Below are positions 8,190 to 16,044 of a stretch of 64,000 bases of DNA, one piece after another. A program made the position numbers and the translations under genes. Under the pieces are notes generated by a model. That model saw nothing but the letters and a program-made list of their open reading frames with translations. It did not search any database and had not been told where the DNA came from. Origin of the DNA: an uncultured Solirubrobacteraceae bacterium (GTDB lineage Bacteria; Actinomycetota; Thermoleophilia; Solirubrobacterales; Solirubrobacteraceae); assembly GCA_902806175.1 (NCBI GenBank), contig CADCVQ010000009.1, positions 20,655 to 84,654 of the forward strand. The letters are read 5' to 3'. The first letter of the stretch is position 1; every line of letters begins with the position of its first letter.

Positions 8190-9868
8190 GCCTCTGCCAG
8201 GTACTCGTGGATGAGCGAGACCGCCATCGCGCCCTCGCCGACCGCGCTGGCGACGCGCTTGATCGAGCGCGCGCGCACGTCGCCGGCGACGAACACGCCG
8301 GGAACCGTCGTCTCGAGCAGGTACGGGGCGCGGTTCAGCGACCAGCCCGCGGCCTGCGCGTCGGCTCCCGCGAGGATGAAGCCGTGTTCGTCGCGCGCGA
8401 CGACGCCCTCCAGCCAGTCCGTGCGCGGCGACGCTCCGATGAAGACGAAGCAGGCGTCGACCTCCATCGTCTCCTCCTCGCCGCTCTGCGCGTCGCGCAC
8501 GCGCAGGCAGCGCAGGTGGCCGTCGCGGGCCTCGGCGGCGACCGCCGAGGACGACGGCCGCACGTCGATGTTCGCGATCGCCGCGATCTGCTCGATGAGG
8601 TAGTGCGACATCGACGTCTCCAGCGCCGGTCCGCGCACGAGCATCGTGACGTTGCGCGCGTAGTCGCTGAAGTGGACGGCGGCCTGGCCGGCGGAGTTGG
8701 CGCCGCCGATGACGACCACGTGCTGGTCGGCGCAGGAGCGCGCCTCGGTCATCGCGGCGCCGTAGTACACGCCCCTTCCGATCAGCTCCTTGAAGCCCGG
8801 CGACTGGATCTGGCGGTAGGAGACGCCCGAGGCGATCAGGACGCAGTTGGCGCTCAGGACACCGCCGTCGGCCAGCTCGACGAGCCGCCCCGCCCCCTCG
8901 GCACGCAGCGCGACGACGTCCTGCACGGTCAGCAGCTCGGCGCCCAGGCGCCGTGCCTGGTCGGTCGCGCGGCGCGCGAGGTCCGATCCGCTGAGGCCGG
9001 CCGGGAAGCCGAGGTAGTTCTCGATCAGGCTGGACTGGCCGGCCTGGCCGCCGGGCGCCTCGCGCTCGACCATCACCGTGCGCAGTCCCTCCGACGCGCC
9101 GTAGACCGCCGCGCCCAGGCCGGCGGGGCCACCGCCGACGACGACCAGGTCGTAGTGCTCCTGCGCGGGCCGGCCGGCGACGCCGAGCCGCTGGGCGAGC
9201 TCGAGCACCGTCGGGCGCTCGAGCACCGTGCCGTCCTCGAGCAGCGCCACCGGCAGGCGGTCGGCGGGGACGCCCGCGACCGTCAGCAGCTCGCGCGCCT
9301 CCCGGTCGCGCTCGACGTCCAGCCAGCGCGCCGGCACCCGGTTGCGCGCGAGGAAGTCGCGCAGGTCGTGGGACTGCTTGGAGAAGCGGTGCCCCACGAT
9401 CCGCACACCGCCGGCCTCCAGCGCCGCGCCGGACTCCCACGTCGTCAGCAGGTCCTCGAGGACCGGGAAGAGCTGCTCCTGTGGCGGGTCCCACGGCTTG
9501 AGCAGGTAGTAGTCCAGGGCGACGTCGTTGATCGCGGCGATCGCGGCCTCGGTGTCGGCGTACGCCGTGAGCAGCACGCGCTTGGCGTCGGGGACGATCT
9601 TGCGTGCCTCGACGAGGTAGTCGGTCCCGGCCATCCCGGGCATCCGCTGGTCGGCGATCAGCAGCGCGACGACGTCGCCGCGCGTGCGCAGCTGGCGCAG
9701 GATGTCCAGCCCCTCGGCGCCCGACGTCGCGCGCATGATCCGGTAGCGCTCGCCGAAGCCGCGCCGCAGGTCGCGCGCGACGGCCGCGAGCACCGCCGGC
9801 TCGTCGTCGACGGCGACGATCGCCGGGCGACGCTCCGGCGCCTGGGGTTGCGCGGCTGCTGCCGACAT
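8186..9868 (-). CDS. Fused response regulator / glutaredoxin-like / thioredoxin-reductase-like flavoprotein
   Basis: 560 residues in three parts. Residues 15-130 form a receiver domain (D21/D22, phospho-acceptor D73, T101, K124). Residues 153-230 look like a thioredoxin/glutaredoxin-fold domain (SKQSHDLRDFLARN, then DGTVLERPTVLELAQRLG) without its cysteines. Residues 238-560 are a pyridine-nucleotide flavoprotein domain (GGGPAG 245-250, GGANSAGQAA, FVAGDVR). The redox CxxC of thioredoxin reductase is missing: at that site the protein reads RGVYYGAAMTEA (366-377). Fused response regulator/thioredoxin-disulfide reductase proteins are a recognised architecture with unknown output. It heads the operon with the kinase and the DHA2 exporter. 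Confidence 0.88.
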   Translation of the reverse strand: MSAAAAQPQAPERRPAIVAVDDEPAVLAAVARDLRRGFGERYRIMRATSGAEGLDILRQLRTRGDVVALLIADQRMPGMAGTDYLVEARKIVPDAKRVLLTAYADTEAAIAAINDVALDYYLLKPWDPPQEQLFPVLEDLLTTWESGAALEAGGVRIVGHRFSKQSHDLRDFLARNRVPARWLDVERDREARELLTVAGVPADRLPVALLEDGTVLERPTVLELAQRLGVAGRPAQEHYDLVVVGGGPAGLGAAVYGASEGLRTVMVEREAPGGQAGQSSLIENYLGFPAGLSGSDLARRATDQARRLGAELLTVQDVVALRAEGAGRLVELADGGVLSANCVLIASGVSYRQIQSPGFKELIGRGVYYGAAMTEARSCADQHVVVIGGANSAGQAAVHFSDYARNVTMLVRGPALETSMSHYLIEQIAAIANIDVRPSSSAVAAEARDGHLRCLRVRDAQSGEEETMEVDACFVFIGASPRTDWLEGVVARDEHGFILAGADAQAAGWSLNRAPYLLETTVPGVFVAGDVRARSIKRVASAVGEGAMAVSLIHEYLAEA

Positions 9869-9929
9869 AGCCGGAGAACCGTACCTCGCGCGCCATGCCG
9901 GCCCGCGGGTGTGCTCCTACCATGGAGAG

Positions 9930-11990
9930 ATGGCCGTCTTGATCGCCTCCGACCTGTCAAAGGACATGGCCGGCAACCCGCTGCTGCGCGGCGTCTCCTT
10001 CAAGCTCGAGCGCCGCGACCGGCTCACGATCGCCGGGCGCAACGGCGCGGGCAAGACGACCCTGCTGCGGATGCTCGCCGGTGAGACATCGGTCGACGGC
10101 GGCGAGCTGAGCTTCGAGAAGGGCTGCAAGGTCGCGCTGCACGACCAGCGCCCGCCGCGCGACCGTGAGCTGAGCCTGCGCGACTACATCCTCAGCGGCT
10201 GCGCCGACCTGATCGCCGTCGAGCAGGACCTCGCCCGCCTCGCGCAGGAGATGGCCGACGGGCGCGAGGCCGCCTTCGACGCCTACGCTCGGGCGGAGGC
10301 GCGCCTGGAGCACGCCGGCGGCTGGACCTGGCGCGACCGCGCGACGGCGATGGTGCGCGGCCTGGGCTTCTCCGAGGAGGACCTCGACCGCGAGCTCAAG
10401 ACGTTCTCGGGTGGCGAGCTGACCCGCGCCTCGCTGGCGCGCGCGCTGGCGGGCGACCCCGACCTGCTGCTGCTCGACGAGCCGACGAACCACCTCGACA
10501 TCGAGTCGCTCGAGTGGCTCGAGAAGACGCTCGTCGAGCTTGACACGGCGATCGTGCTCGTCGCGCACGACCGCTGGTTTCTCGAGGCTGTCGGCACCGC
10601 GGTGCTCGAGCTCGAGGCCGGCCGCTCGAAGTTCTTTCCCGGCACCTGGACGCAGTGGCGCAAGGAGCTTGCCGCGCGCGAGATCGCGCTCGGCCGGGCG
10701 ATCGACAAGCAGCAGGCCGAGATCGCGCGCCTGGAGCGCTTCGTCGAGCGCTTCCGCGCGAAGGCGACGAAGGCCAAGCAGGCGCAGTCGCGCGTCAAGC
10801 GGCTGGACAAGATCGAGCGCATCGAACGAGGGGTGGGTGGGGCGAAATCCGAGACGCTGAAGTTCGACTTCAAGGCGCCCGAGCGCTCCGGCCGTGTCGT
10901 CTTCGAGCTGACCGGCGGGCGCATCGAGGTCGGCGATCCGGGTGGGCGGGTCCGAGTCCTGGTCGAGGATGCCGAGCTGTGGCTCGAACGCGGCGAGCAC
11001 GTGTCGCTCGTCGGGCCCAACGGCGCCGGCAAGACGACGCTGATCGACACGCTGGCCGGGCTGCGGCCGCTGGCTGCCGGGAAGCTCGCCACCGGCCACA
11101 ACGTCAAGCTCGGCCATCTGTCCCAGCACGCCGACGAGCTGTCGAAGGGGCCGGGCGCGCGAGCGCGCACCGTCATCGAGGCCTGCGGGATCGCCACCGG
11201 GCTGCCGCCGCAGAAGGCGCGCGCGCTGCTCGGCCGGTTTCTGTTCAGCGGCGAGGAGGCCGAGAAGCCGCTGGACGGCCTCAGCGGCGGCGAGCGGCGG
11301 CGCCTGTCGCTCGCGATCCTCGTCGCCTCGGGCGCCAACGTGCTGATCCTCGACGAGCCGACGAACCACCTCGATCTCGAGAGCCGCGAGGCGCTCGAGG
11401 ACGCGCTGCTGGCCTTCGAGGGCGCGCTGCTGCTCGTCTCGCACGACCGCGCGCTGCTGGATGCCGTCGGGACGCGAACGGTCGCCGTGCTCGACGGCAC
11501 GCTGCGCTCCTACGACGGCGGCTGGCAGGAGTTCCTGCGCGTACGCGAGGAGAAGCGCCTGGCCCAGCGGGCGCCGAAGAAGCCCAAGCCGCTACCGCTG
11601 CCGCCGAAGGCTGCGGCGGCGGTAAAGGTCAAGGCCCAGCAGAAGGCCAAGCCGGTGGCGAAGGCGAAGACCAAGCCCGTGGGCACCAACTGCGCCGGCG
11701 AGCGGCTCGCCGCGGCGACGGCCGCCGCGCTCGCCGACGGCGCCAACGCCAACGGGGCCAACGGCGGCCCCGAGGCAGCGCCGCTGTCGAAGAACGCGCG
11801 CAGGCGCATCCGCGAGCTCGAGCGCGAGATCGAGCAGGCCGAGGAGACGCTCAAGCAGCTCGAGGCCGAACTCGCCGAGCCCGGCGCCTGGTCGACGCCC
11901 GAGCGCACGGCGCAGTCGACGGCGCGTCACGCCGCCGCCAAGCGGGCGGTCGAGGAGGCGTTCGCGCGCTGGGAGGTCGCCGTCTCGTGA
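9930..11990 (+). CDS. ABC-F family ATPase (two ATP-binding domains)
   Basis: 686 residues from ATG 9930. Domain 1 has GRNGAGKTT (36-44), FSGGELTR and LLLDEPTNHLD; a basic helical linker (KATKAKQAQSRVKRLDK) follows; domain 2 has GPNGAGKTT, LSGGERRR and LILDEPTNHLD. There are no membrane helices, as expected for ABC-F proteins acting on ribosomes. The C-terminus carries a Lys/Pro/Ala-rich tract and a terminal coiled coil (RIRELEREIEQAEETL). The open frame begins at GTG 9909, but homologous ABC-F starts favour MAVLIASDLS. The GGAGAG abutting ATG 9930 is unusually close, so the exact start is uncertain. Translation-factor or antibiotic-resistance roles cannot be told apart here. Confidence 0.87.
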   Translation: MAVLIASDLSKDMAGNPLLRGVSFKLERRDRLTIAGRNGAGKTTLLRMLAGETSVDGGELSFEKGCKVALHDQRPPRDRELSLRDYILSGCADLIAVEQDLARLAQEMADGREAAFDAYARAEARLEHAGGWTWRDRATAMVRGLGFSEEDLDRELKTFSGGELTRASLARALAGDPDLLLLDEPTNHLDIESLEWLEKTLVELDTAIVLVAHDRWFLEAVGTAVLELEAGRSKFFPGTWTQWRKELAAREIALGRAIDKQQAEIARLERFVERFRAKATKAKQAQSRVKRLDKIERIERGVGGAKSETLKFDFKAPERSGRVVFELTGGRIEVGDPGGRVRVLVEDAELWLERGEHVSLVGPNGAGKTTLIDTLAGLRPLAAGKLATGHNVKLGHLSQHADELSKGPGARARTVIEACGIATGLPPQKARALLGRFLFSGEEAEKPLDGLSGGERRRLSLAILVASGANVLILDEPTNHLDLESREALEDALLAFEGALLLVSHDRALLDAVGTRTVAVLDGTLRSYDGGWQEFLRVREEKRLAQRAPKKPKPLPLPPKAAAAVKVKAQQKAKPVAKAKTKPVGTNCAGERLAAATAAALADGANANGANGGPEAAPLSKNARRRIRELEREIEQAEETLKQLEAELAEPGAWSTPERTAQSTARHAAAKRAVEEAFARWEVAVS

Positions 11991-12010
11991 GCGCCCGTCG
12001 CCGCGCGCTG

Positions 12011-12029
12011 TGCCCGCGGGTGGCGGGCA
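12011..12029 (+). terminator. Hairpin downstream of the ABC-F gene
   Basis: A 7-bp stem TGCCCGC/GCGGGCA with a 5-nt loop lies 20 nt after the ABC-F stop codon. No T-tract follows. Position and stem make termination plausible. Confidence 0.4.
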
Positions 12030-12160
12030 ACCGCCGGATATAGAGGGTTTCGCGCCAACTTCGCGCCGATTCCCGCCGGCGCTCCCGGATGGCGCCGGGC
12101 ATGGCGCGCCTGGCGCGTCGCCGCTATGGTCGCGGACGAGCCATGCAGCATGCTGCCCTC

Positions 12161-12328
12161 ATGAGGTTCCTCACGCGCGCGCTCGCCGTGACGTTCGTCG
12201 TGGTCGCGCACGCGTTCCTGCTGAATCTCGCGCATCCGGCGACGGTCGCGCTCGGGTTCGCGTACGCGGCGAGCGTCGTCGTGCTCGCCGTGGCGGCGGT
12301 GCTGCTGTGGCGCAAGACGATGGATTGA
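12161..12328 (+). CDS. Small two-helix membrane protein
   Basis: 55 residues from ATG 12161 (an in-frame ATG at 12143 is an alternative). Two hydrophobic stretches, ALAVTFVVVAHAFLL and FAYAASVVVLAVAAVLL, are joined by a short loop and end in WRKTMD. The stop TGA overlaps the likely TTG start of the next gene, so the two are probably translationally coupled. No family is recognised. Confidence 0.5.
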   Translation: MRFLTRALAVTFVVVAHAFLLNLAHPATVALGFAYAASVVVLAVAAVLLWRKTMD

Positions 12329-12870
12329 GCCGGCAGGCCGCCGTCGCGATCGGCGACCTGTTCGTGGACGCGCCGCTGCTGACGGCCGCGGGGGAGACCG
12401 TGGGGCTGGCCTCGATCGTGCAGCAGCGTCCGGCGGTGCTGATCCTCATGCGCCACCTCGGCTGCCTGCCGTGCCGCGAGCACCTGCTCGAGGTGTCGCG
12501 CCGGCGCGCCGAGTTCGGCGACGCCCGCCTGCTGTGCGTGACGTTCGTCGAGCCCGCGCTGCTGGCGGCCTACGAACGCGAGCTTGCGCTCGACGGCATC
12601 GAGTTCTTCGGTGACCCGGCGCGCGCGTCCTACGCGGCGCTGGGCTTCGAGCGGGCGTCGTTCGCGCGCGTCTGGCTGCACCCGGCGGTCTGGCGGCGCT
12701 ACGCGGCGCTGATCGCGCGCGGCCGGCGCCCGCACCCGCCGGGCCAGGACGTCTACCAGCTCGGCGGCGATGCCGTGCTCGACGCGGGCGGGCGCCTGCG
12801 CTGGGTGTTCGCGTCGGCCGGACCCGAGGATCGACCGACGGTCGAGGAGCTGCTGCGAGCGTTGCACTGA
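12325..12870 (+). CDS. AhpC/TSA-type peroxiredoxin-like protein
   Basis: About 181 residues with a thioredoxin-like fold typical of the AhpC/TSA_2 (PRXL2/SelU-like) group: IGDLFVDAPLLTAAGETVGL at the start, then VLILMRHLGCLPCREHLLEV, in which CLPC is the likely redox pair, and a C-terminal GRLRWVFASAGPEDRPTVEELL. No ATG is available near the conserved N-terminus; the best start is TTG 12325, which overlaps the stop of the upstream small membrane protein (TTGA). This suggests coupled translation and perhaps a joint role at the membrane. Reductant and substrate are unknown. Confidence 0.75.
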   Translation: MSRQAAVAIGDLFVDAPLLTAAGETVGLASIVQQRPAVLILMRHLGCLPCREHLLEVSRRRAEFGDARLLCVTFVEPALLAAYERELALDGIEFFGDPARASYAALGFERASFARVWLHPAVWRRYAALIARGRRPHPPGQDVYQLGGDAVLDAGGRLRWVFASAGPEDRPTVEELLRALH

Positions 12871-13026
12871 CGTCGGCAGCTCCTTGGCGCGGGCGACGTG
12901 GTTCGTCCGTGAGCGGCGCTCTGCACGCAAGAAAGCGTCGGTGGCGCCCGCGATACGCAAGATCATGTCGCTCACGAGCAACGGCCGCCTCTTGGCGGAC
13001 GGGCGCTGAACGGCGACGATCCGCGC

Positions 13027-15102
13027 ATGACCCAAGAGCTCACCTGGGGCCGGCGCTACCTCATGTGTCCGCCCACGCACTTCGACGTCACCTACGCGAT
13101 CAACCCGTGGATGGACGTCACGGTGACGGTCGACCGCGCGCGCGCCCAGCGCCAGTGGGACGCGCTCGTCGCCACGCTGCGTGAGGCGGGGGCGCAGGTC
13201 GAGACGCTCGCGCCGCACCCGAGCCTGCCCGACCTCGTCTTCACCGCCAACCTCGGCATCGTCGACGGCGACAGCTTCGTCGCCGCGCGCATGCGCCATC
13301 CCGAGCGCCGGGACGAGCCCGCGCACGCCGCGAACTGGTTTCGCGAGCACGGCTACAGCGTGCGCCATCTGAGCGAGGACGTCGTCCAGGAGGGCGCCGG
13401 CGACGGCCTGCCCTTCGAGGGCACCCTCGTGGCCGGCTATCGCACGCGCTCGTCCGCCTCGTCGTACGTCGAGCTCGCGCGCCTGACGGATGCGCGGATC
13501 CTGCCCGTCGAGCTCGTCGACGAGCGCTTCTACCACGTCGACATCGTCTTCTGCCCGCTCGACGCCCGCAGCGCGCTGCTCGCGCCGACGAAGGTCGATG
13601 CGCAGAGCGCGCGGCTCATCCAGGAGCTCGTCGGGGACCCGATCCTGCTGACCGACGCAGAGGCCGAGGCGTTCAGCGCCAACACCGTCGTCGTCGGCCG
13701 GACGCTCGTCATGCCGGCCTGCTCGCCGCGCCTGGACGGCGAGCTGCGCGCGCGCGGCTTCGAGCCCGTCGTCGTCGACGTCTCGGAGTTCCTCAAGGCC
13801 GGCGGCGGGCCGCGCTGCCTGACGCTCGCGCTCGACGTGCAGCTCTCCAGCCAGGACACCGCGGCGCTCGCCGACCGCTACACCGCGCACAACTACCACC
13901 CGCTGCCCGTCACGGTCACGGCCGCCGAGGGCGCCTGGGTGCACGACGACCGCGGCCGGCGCTACCTCGACGCGCTCAGCGCCTACAGCGCGCTGAACTT
14001 CGGCCATCGCCATCCGCGCCTCGTCGGGGCCGCCCAGCAGCAGCTCGGGCGCGTCACGCTGACCAGCCGCGCGTTCTCCAACGACCAGCTCGGACCATTC
14101 GCCCGCGACCTGTCGGCGCTCACCGGCAAGGACCGCATGCTGCCGATGAACACCGGCGCCGAGGCCGTCGAGACGGCGCTCAAGGCCGCGCGCAAGTGGG
14201 GCTATGAAGTCAAGGGCGTCGCGCCCGGCCGCGCGACGATCATCGTCTGCGACGGCAACTTCCACGGCCGCACGACGACGATCGTCTCCTTCTCCGACGA
14301 CCCGCTCGCGCGCGGCGGCTTCGGGCCATACGCGCCGGGCTTCGTGAGCGTCCCCTTCGGGGACGCGGCCGCGCTGGAGGCCGCCTTGAAGGCCCACGGC
14401 GAGGACGTCGTCGGCTTTCTCGTCGAGCCGATCCAGGGCGAGGCCGGCGTGATCCTGCCGCCCGACGGCTACCTGCGCGCCGCGCGGCGCCTGTGCAGCG
14501 AGCACGGCGCGCTGCTCATCGCCGACGAGATCCAGTCCGGCCTGGGCCGCACCGGGCGCACGTTCGCCTGCGACCACGAGTCCGTCGTGCCGGACATCTA
14601 CGTGCTCGGCAAGGCGCTGGGCGGCGGGATCGTCGCGCTGTCGGCGATCGCCGGCGACGACGACGTGCTCGGCGTCTTCGAGCCGGGCACGCACGGCTCG
14701 ACGTTCGGGGGCAACCCGCTGGCCTGCGCCGTCGGCCGCGCCGTGCTCGAGCTGCTCGCATCCGGCGAGCCGCAGGCCAACGCCGCGCGCCAGGGCACGA
14801 AGCTGCGGACGGCGCTGGACAGCGCCGCGCCCGCGGTGCTCGACGACGTGCGCTCGCGCGGGCTGTGGTTCGGCCTGGATCTGCGCGCCCGCCACGGCAG
14901 CGCGCGCGACATCTGCGAGCAGCTGCTGGGTGTCGGCGTGCTGGCGAAGGACACGCACGAGCAGACGGTCCGCCTCGCCCCGCCGCTGACGATCACCGAC
15001 GCCGAGACGGACTGGCTGCTGGAACGGCTGCTCGAGACGCTCGCCGCCGGCGAGCTGTTGCGGCTCGCCGCGCCGCCCGAGGCTTCATCCTTCGCGGCAT
15101 AG
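13027..15102 (+). CDS. Fusion: arginine-hydrolase (amidinotransferase fold) + ornithine aminotransferase
   Basis: 691 residues. Residues 1-275 belong to the guanidino-group-modifying superfamily (dimethylargininase/arginine dihydrolase/amidinotransferase). Visible catalytic elements are AINPWMD (N26), FTANLGIV (N75), FYHVDIVFCPL (H170) and GGGPRCLTL (C264). The two asparagines resemble the cyanobacterial arginine dihydrolase ArgZ/AgrE, which turns arginine into ornithine plus ammonia and CO2, rather than DDAH. Residues 280-691 form a PLP-dependent class-III aminotransferase closest to ornithine aminotransferase (MNTGAEAVE, DGNFHGRT, VEPIQGEAGV, DEIQSGLGRTG, PLP lysine K529 in VLGKALGGG). One polypeptide would thus take arginine via ornithine to glutamate semialdehyde. 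Dimethylarginine as substrate is the main alternative. An Lrp-type gene overlaps its stop. Confidence 0.88.
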   Translation: MTQELTWGRRYLMCPPTHFDVTYAINPWMDVTVTVDRARAQRQWDALVATLREAGAQVETLAPHPSLPDLVFTANLGIVDGDSFVAARMRHPERRDEPAHAANWFREHGYSVRHLSEDVVQEGAGDGLPFEGTLVAGYRTRSSASSYVELARLTDARILPVELVDERFYHVDIVFCPLDARSALLAPTKVDAQSARLIQELVGDPILLTDAEAEAFSANTVVVGRTLVMPACSPRLDGELRARGFEPVVVDVSEFLKAGGGPRCLTLALDVQLSSQDTAALADRYTAHNYHPLPVTVTAAEGAWVHDDRGRRYLDALSAYSALNFGHRHPRLVGAAQQQLGRVTLTSRAFSNDQLGPFARDLSALTGKDRMLPMNTGAEAVETALKAARKWGYEVKGVAPGRATIIVCDGNFHGRTTTIVSFSDDPLARGGFGPYAPGFVSVPFGDAAALEAALKAHGEDVVGFLVEPIQGEAGVILPPDGYLRAARRLCSEHGALLIADEIQSGLGRTGRTFACDHESVVPDIYVLGKALGGGIVALSAIAGDDDVLGVFEPGTHGSTFGGNPLACAVGRAVLELLASGEPQANAARQGTKLRTALDSAAPAVLDDVRSRGLWFGLDLRARHGSARDICEQLLGVGVLAKDTHEQTVRLAPPLTITDAETDWLLERLLETLAAGELLRLAAPPEASSFAA

Positions 15103-15536
15103 ACGACCTGGACCGCCGCATCGTCGCCGAGCTGCTCGAGGACGGCAGGCTCAGCCTCGCCGAGATCGGCGAGCGCGTGAGCCTGTCCTCGCCCGCGGTC
15201 AAGCGGCGCGTCGACCGGCTGCGCGAGACCGGCGTCATCACCGGCTTCACGGCGATCGTCGACCCGGCGGCGCTGGGCCAGCGCACCGAGGCGTTCGTGG
15301 AGATCTTCTGCGTCGCGAACATGAGCCCGATCGCGCTGCGCGAGACGCTCGCCGGGGAGCCGGAGATCGTGGCGGCCTACACGGTCACGGGCGAGGCGGA
15401 CGCGCTCGTCCAGGTGCGCGCAGACGACGTCGCGCATCTCGAGGCGGCGCTGGAGCGCATCCGGACCAACCCGGGCATCGCGCGCACGAAGACGATCATC
15501 GTGCTCAGCCGGCTGATCGCGCGCAGCGAGCCGTAG
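15099..15536 (+). CDS. Lrp/AsnC-family transcriptional regulator (start uncertain)
   Basis: About 145 residues: an N-terminal helix-turn-helix (DLDRRIVAELLEDGRLSLAE, then LSSPAVKRRVDRL) followed by a RAM ligand-binding domain (AYTVTGEADALVQV, TKTIIVLSRL). Full family length is present, but there is no ATG, GTG or TTG in frame near the conserved start. The frame overlaps the TAG of the arginine/ornithine fusion gene (ATAGAC), leaving ATA 15099 or CTG 15108 as non-standard candidates. Coupled or non-canonical initiation, or a sequence error, could explain this. Its position suggests an amino-acid-responsive regulator of the fused enzyme. Confidence 0.75.
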   Translation: MDDLDRRIVAELLEDGRLSLAEIGERVSLSSPAVKRRVDRLRETGVITGFTAIVDPAALGQRTEAFVEIFCVANMSPIALRETLAGEPEIVAAYTVTGEADALVQVRADDVAHLEAALERIRTNPGIARTKTIIVLSRLIARSEP

Positions 15537-15590
15537 GTCAACCGTCCGTTGGCTGCAAGTTCATGCTCATCGCCGGCCGCGATGGGAACA

Positions 15591-16007
15591 ATGCACCGTA
15601 TGGATGTGCAGCTACATCGCTCGATGGCGGCGGTGCCCGCCTCGGTGCCGGCATTGCGCAGCGACGTCGCGGACTACGCGTGCGCCGCGGGCGTGCGCGA
15701 ACCGCTGTTGTCGGCGGTGAAGCTCGCCGTCTCCGAGGCCGTGACGAACGCGGTGCTGCACGCCTACGTCGGCCTGCGGCCCGGACCCGTGAGCGTCGCC
15801 GCATGGCTCCAGGACGACCGCCTGCTGATCGAGGTCTCCGACGACGGCGCCGGCATGATGCCGCGCCTGGACAGCCCCGGGCTGGGGGTCGGCCTGCCGT
15901 TCATCGCCGACACCGCCGACGCGCTCGACATCTCGAGCTCGCCGCGCGGCGGCGCGCAGCTGCTGATGACGTTCGAGCTGCATCCGGCGGCGCAGCCTTG
16001 CGCTTGA
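15591..16007 (+). CDS. Anti-sigma-factor-type ATP-binding protein (RsbW-like HATPase)
   Basis: 138 residues from ATG 15591 (ATG 15600 is equally possible). The HATPase_c_2 pattern of RsbW/SpoIIAB-type serine kinases is visible: VKLAVSEAVTNAVLHAY (N box), DDGAGM (G1) and LGVGLPFIADTADALDI (G2). The N-terminus resembles typical family starts (VPALRSDVADYACAAG). It has no partner sigma factor or anti-anti-sigma gene beside it in this window. A stress sigma-factor control role is inferred from the family. Confidence 0.75.
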   Translation: MHRMDVQLHRSMAAVPASVPALRSDVADYACAAGVREPLLSAVKLAVSEAVTNAVLHAYVGLRPGPVSVAAWLQDDRLLIEVSDDGAGMMPRLDSPGLGVGLPFIADTADALDISSSPRGGAQLLMTFELHPAAQPCA

Positions 16008-16044
16008 GCCGCAGCCGCCTACCCGTGTAGCGTTCCGCAGCGCG

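Noticed and set aside
8190..9923. Upstream extension of the histidine kinase frame giving a 1043-residue protein
   Set aside because: The extension is antibiased Arg/Gly/Ala sequence overlapping the receiver/flavoprotein gene in another frame. The kinase begins at ATG 8189 with an ATGA overlap.
12124..14958. 944-codon minus-strand frame
   Set aside because: It is a shadow of the peroxiredoxin-like and arginine/ornithine fusion genes and contains no family motif.
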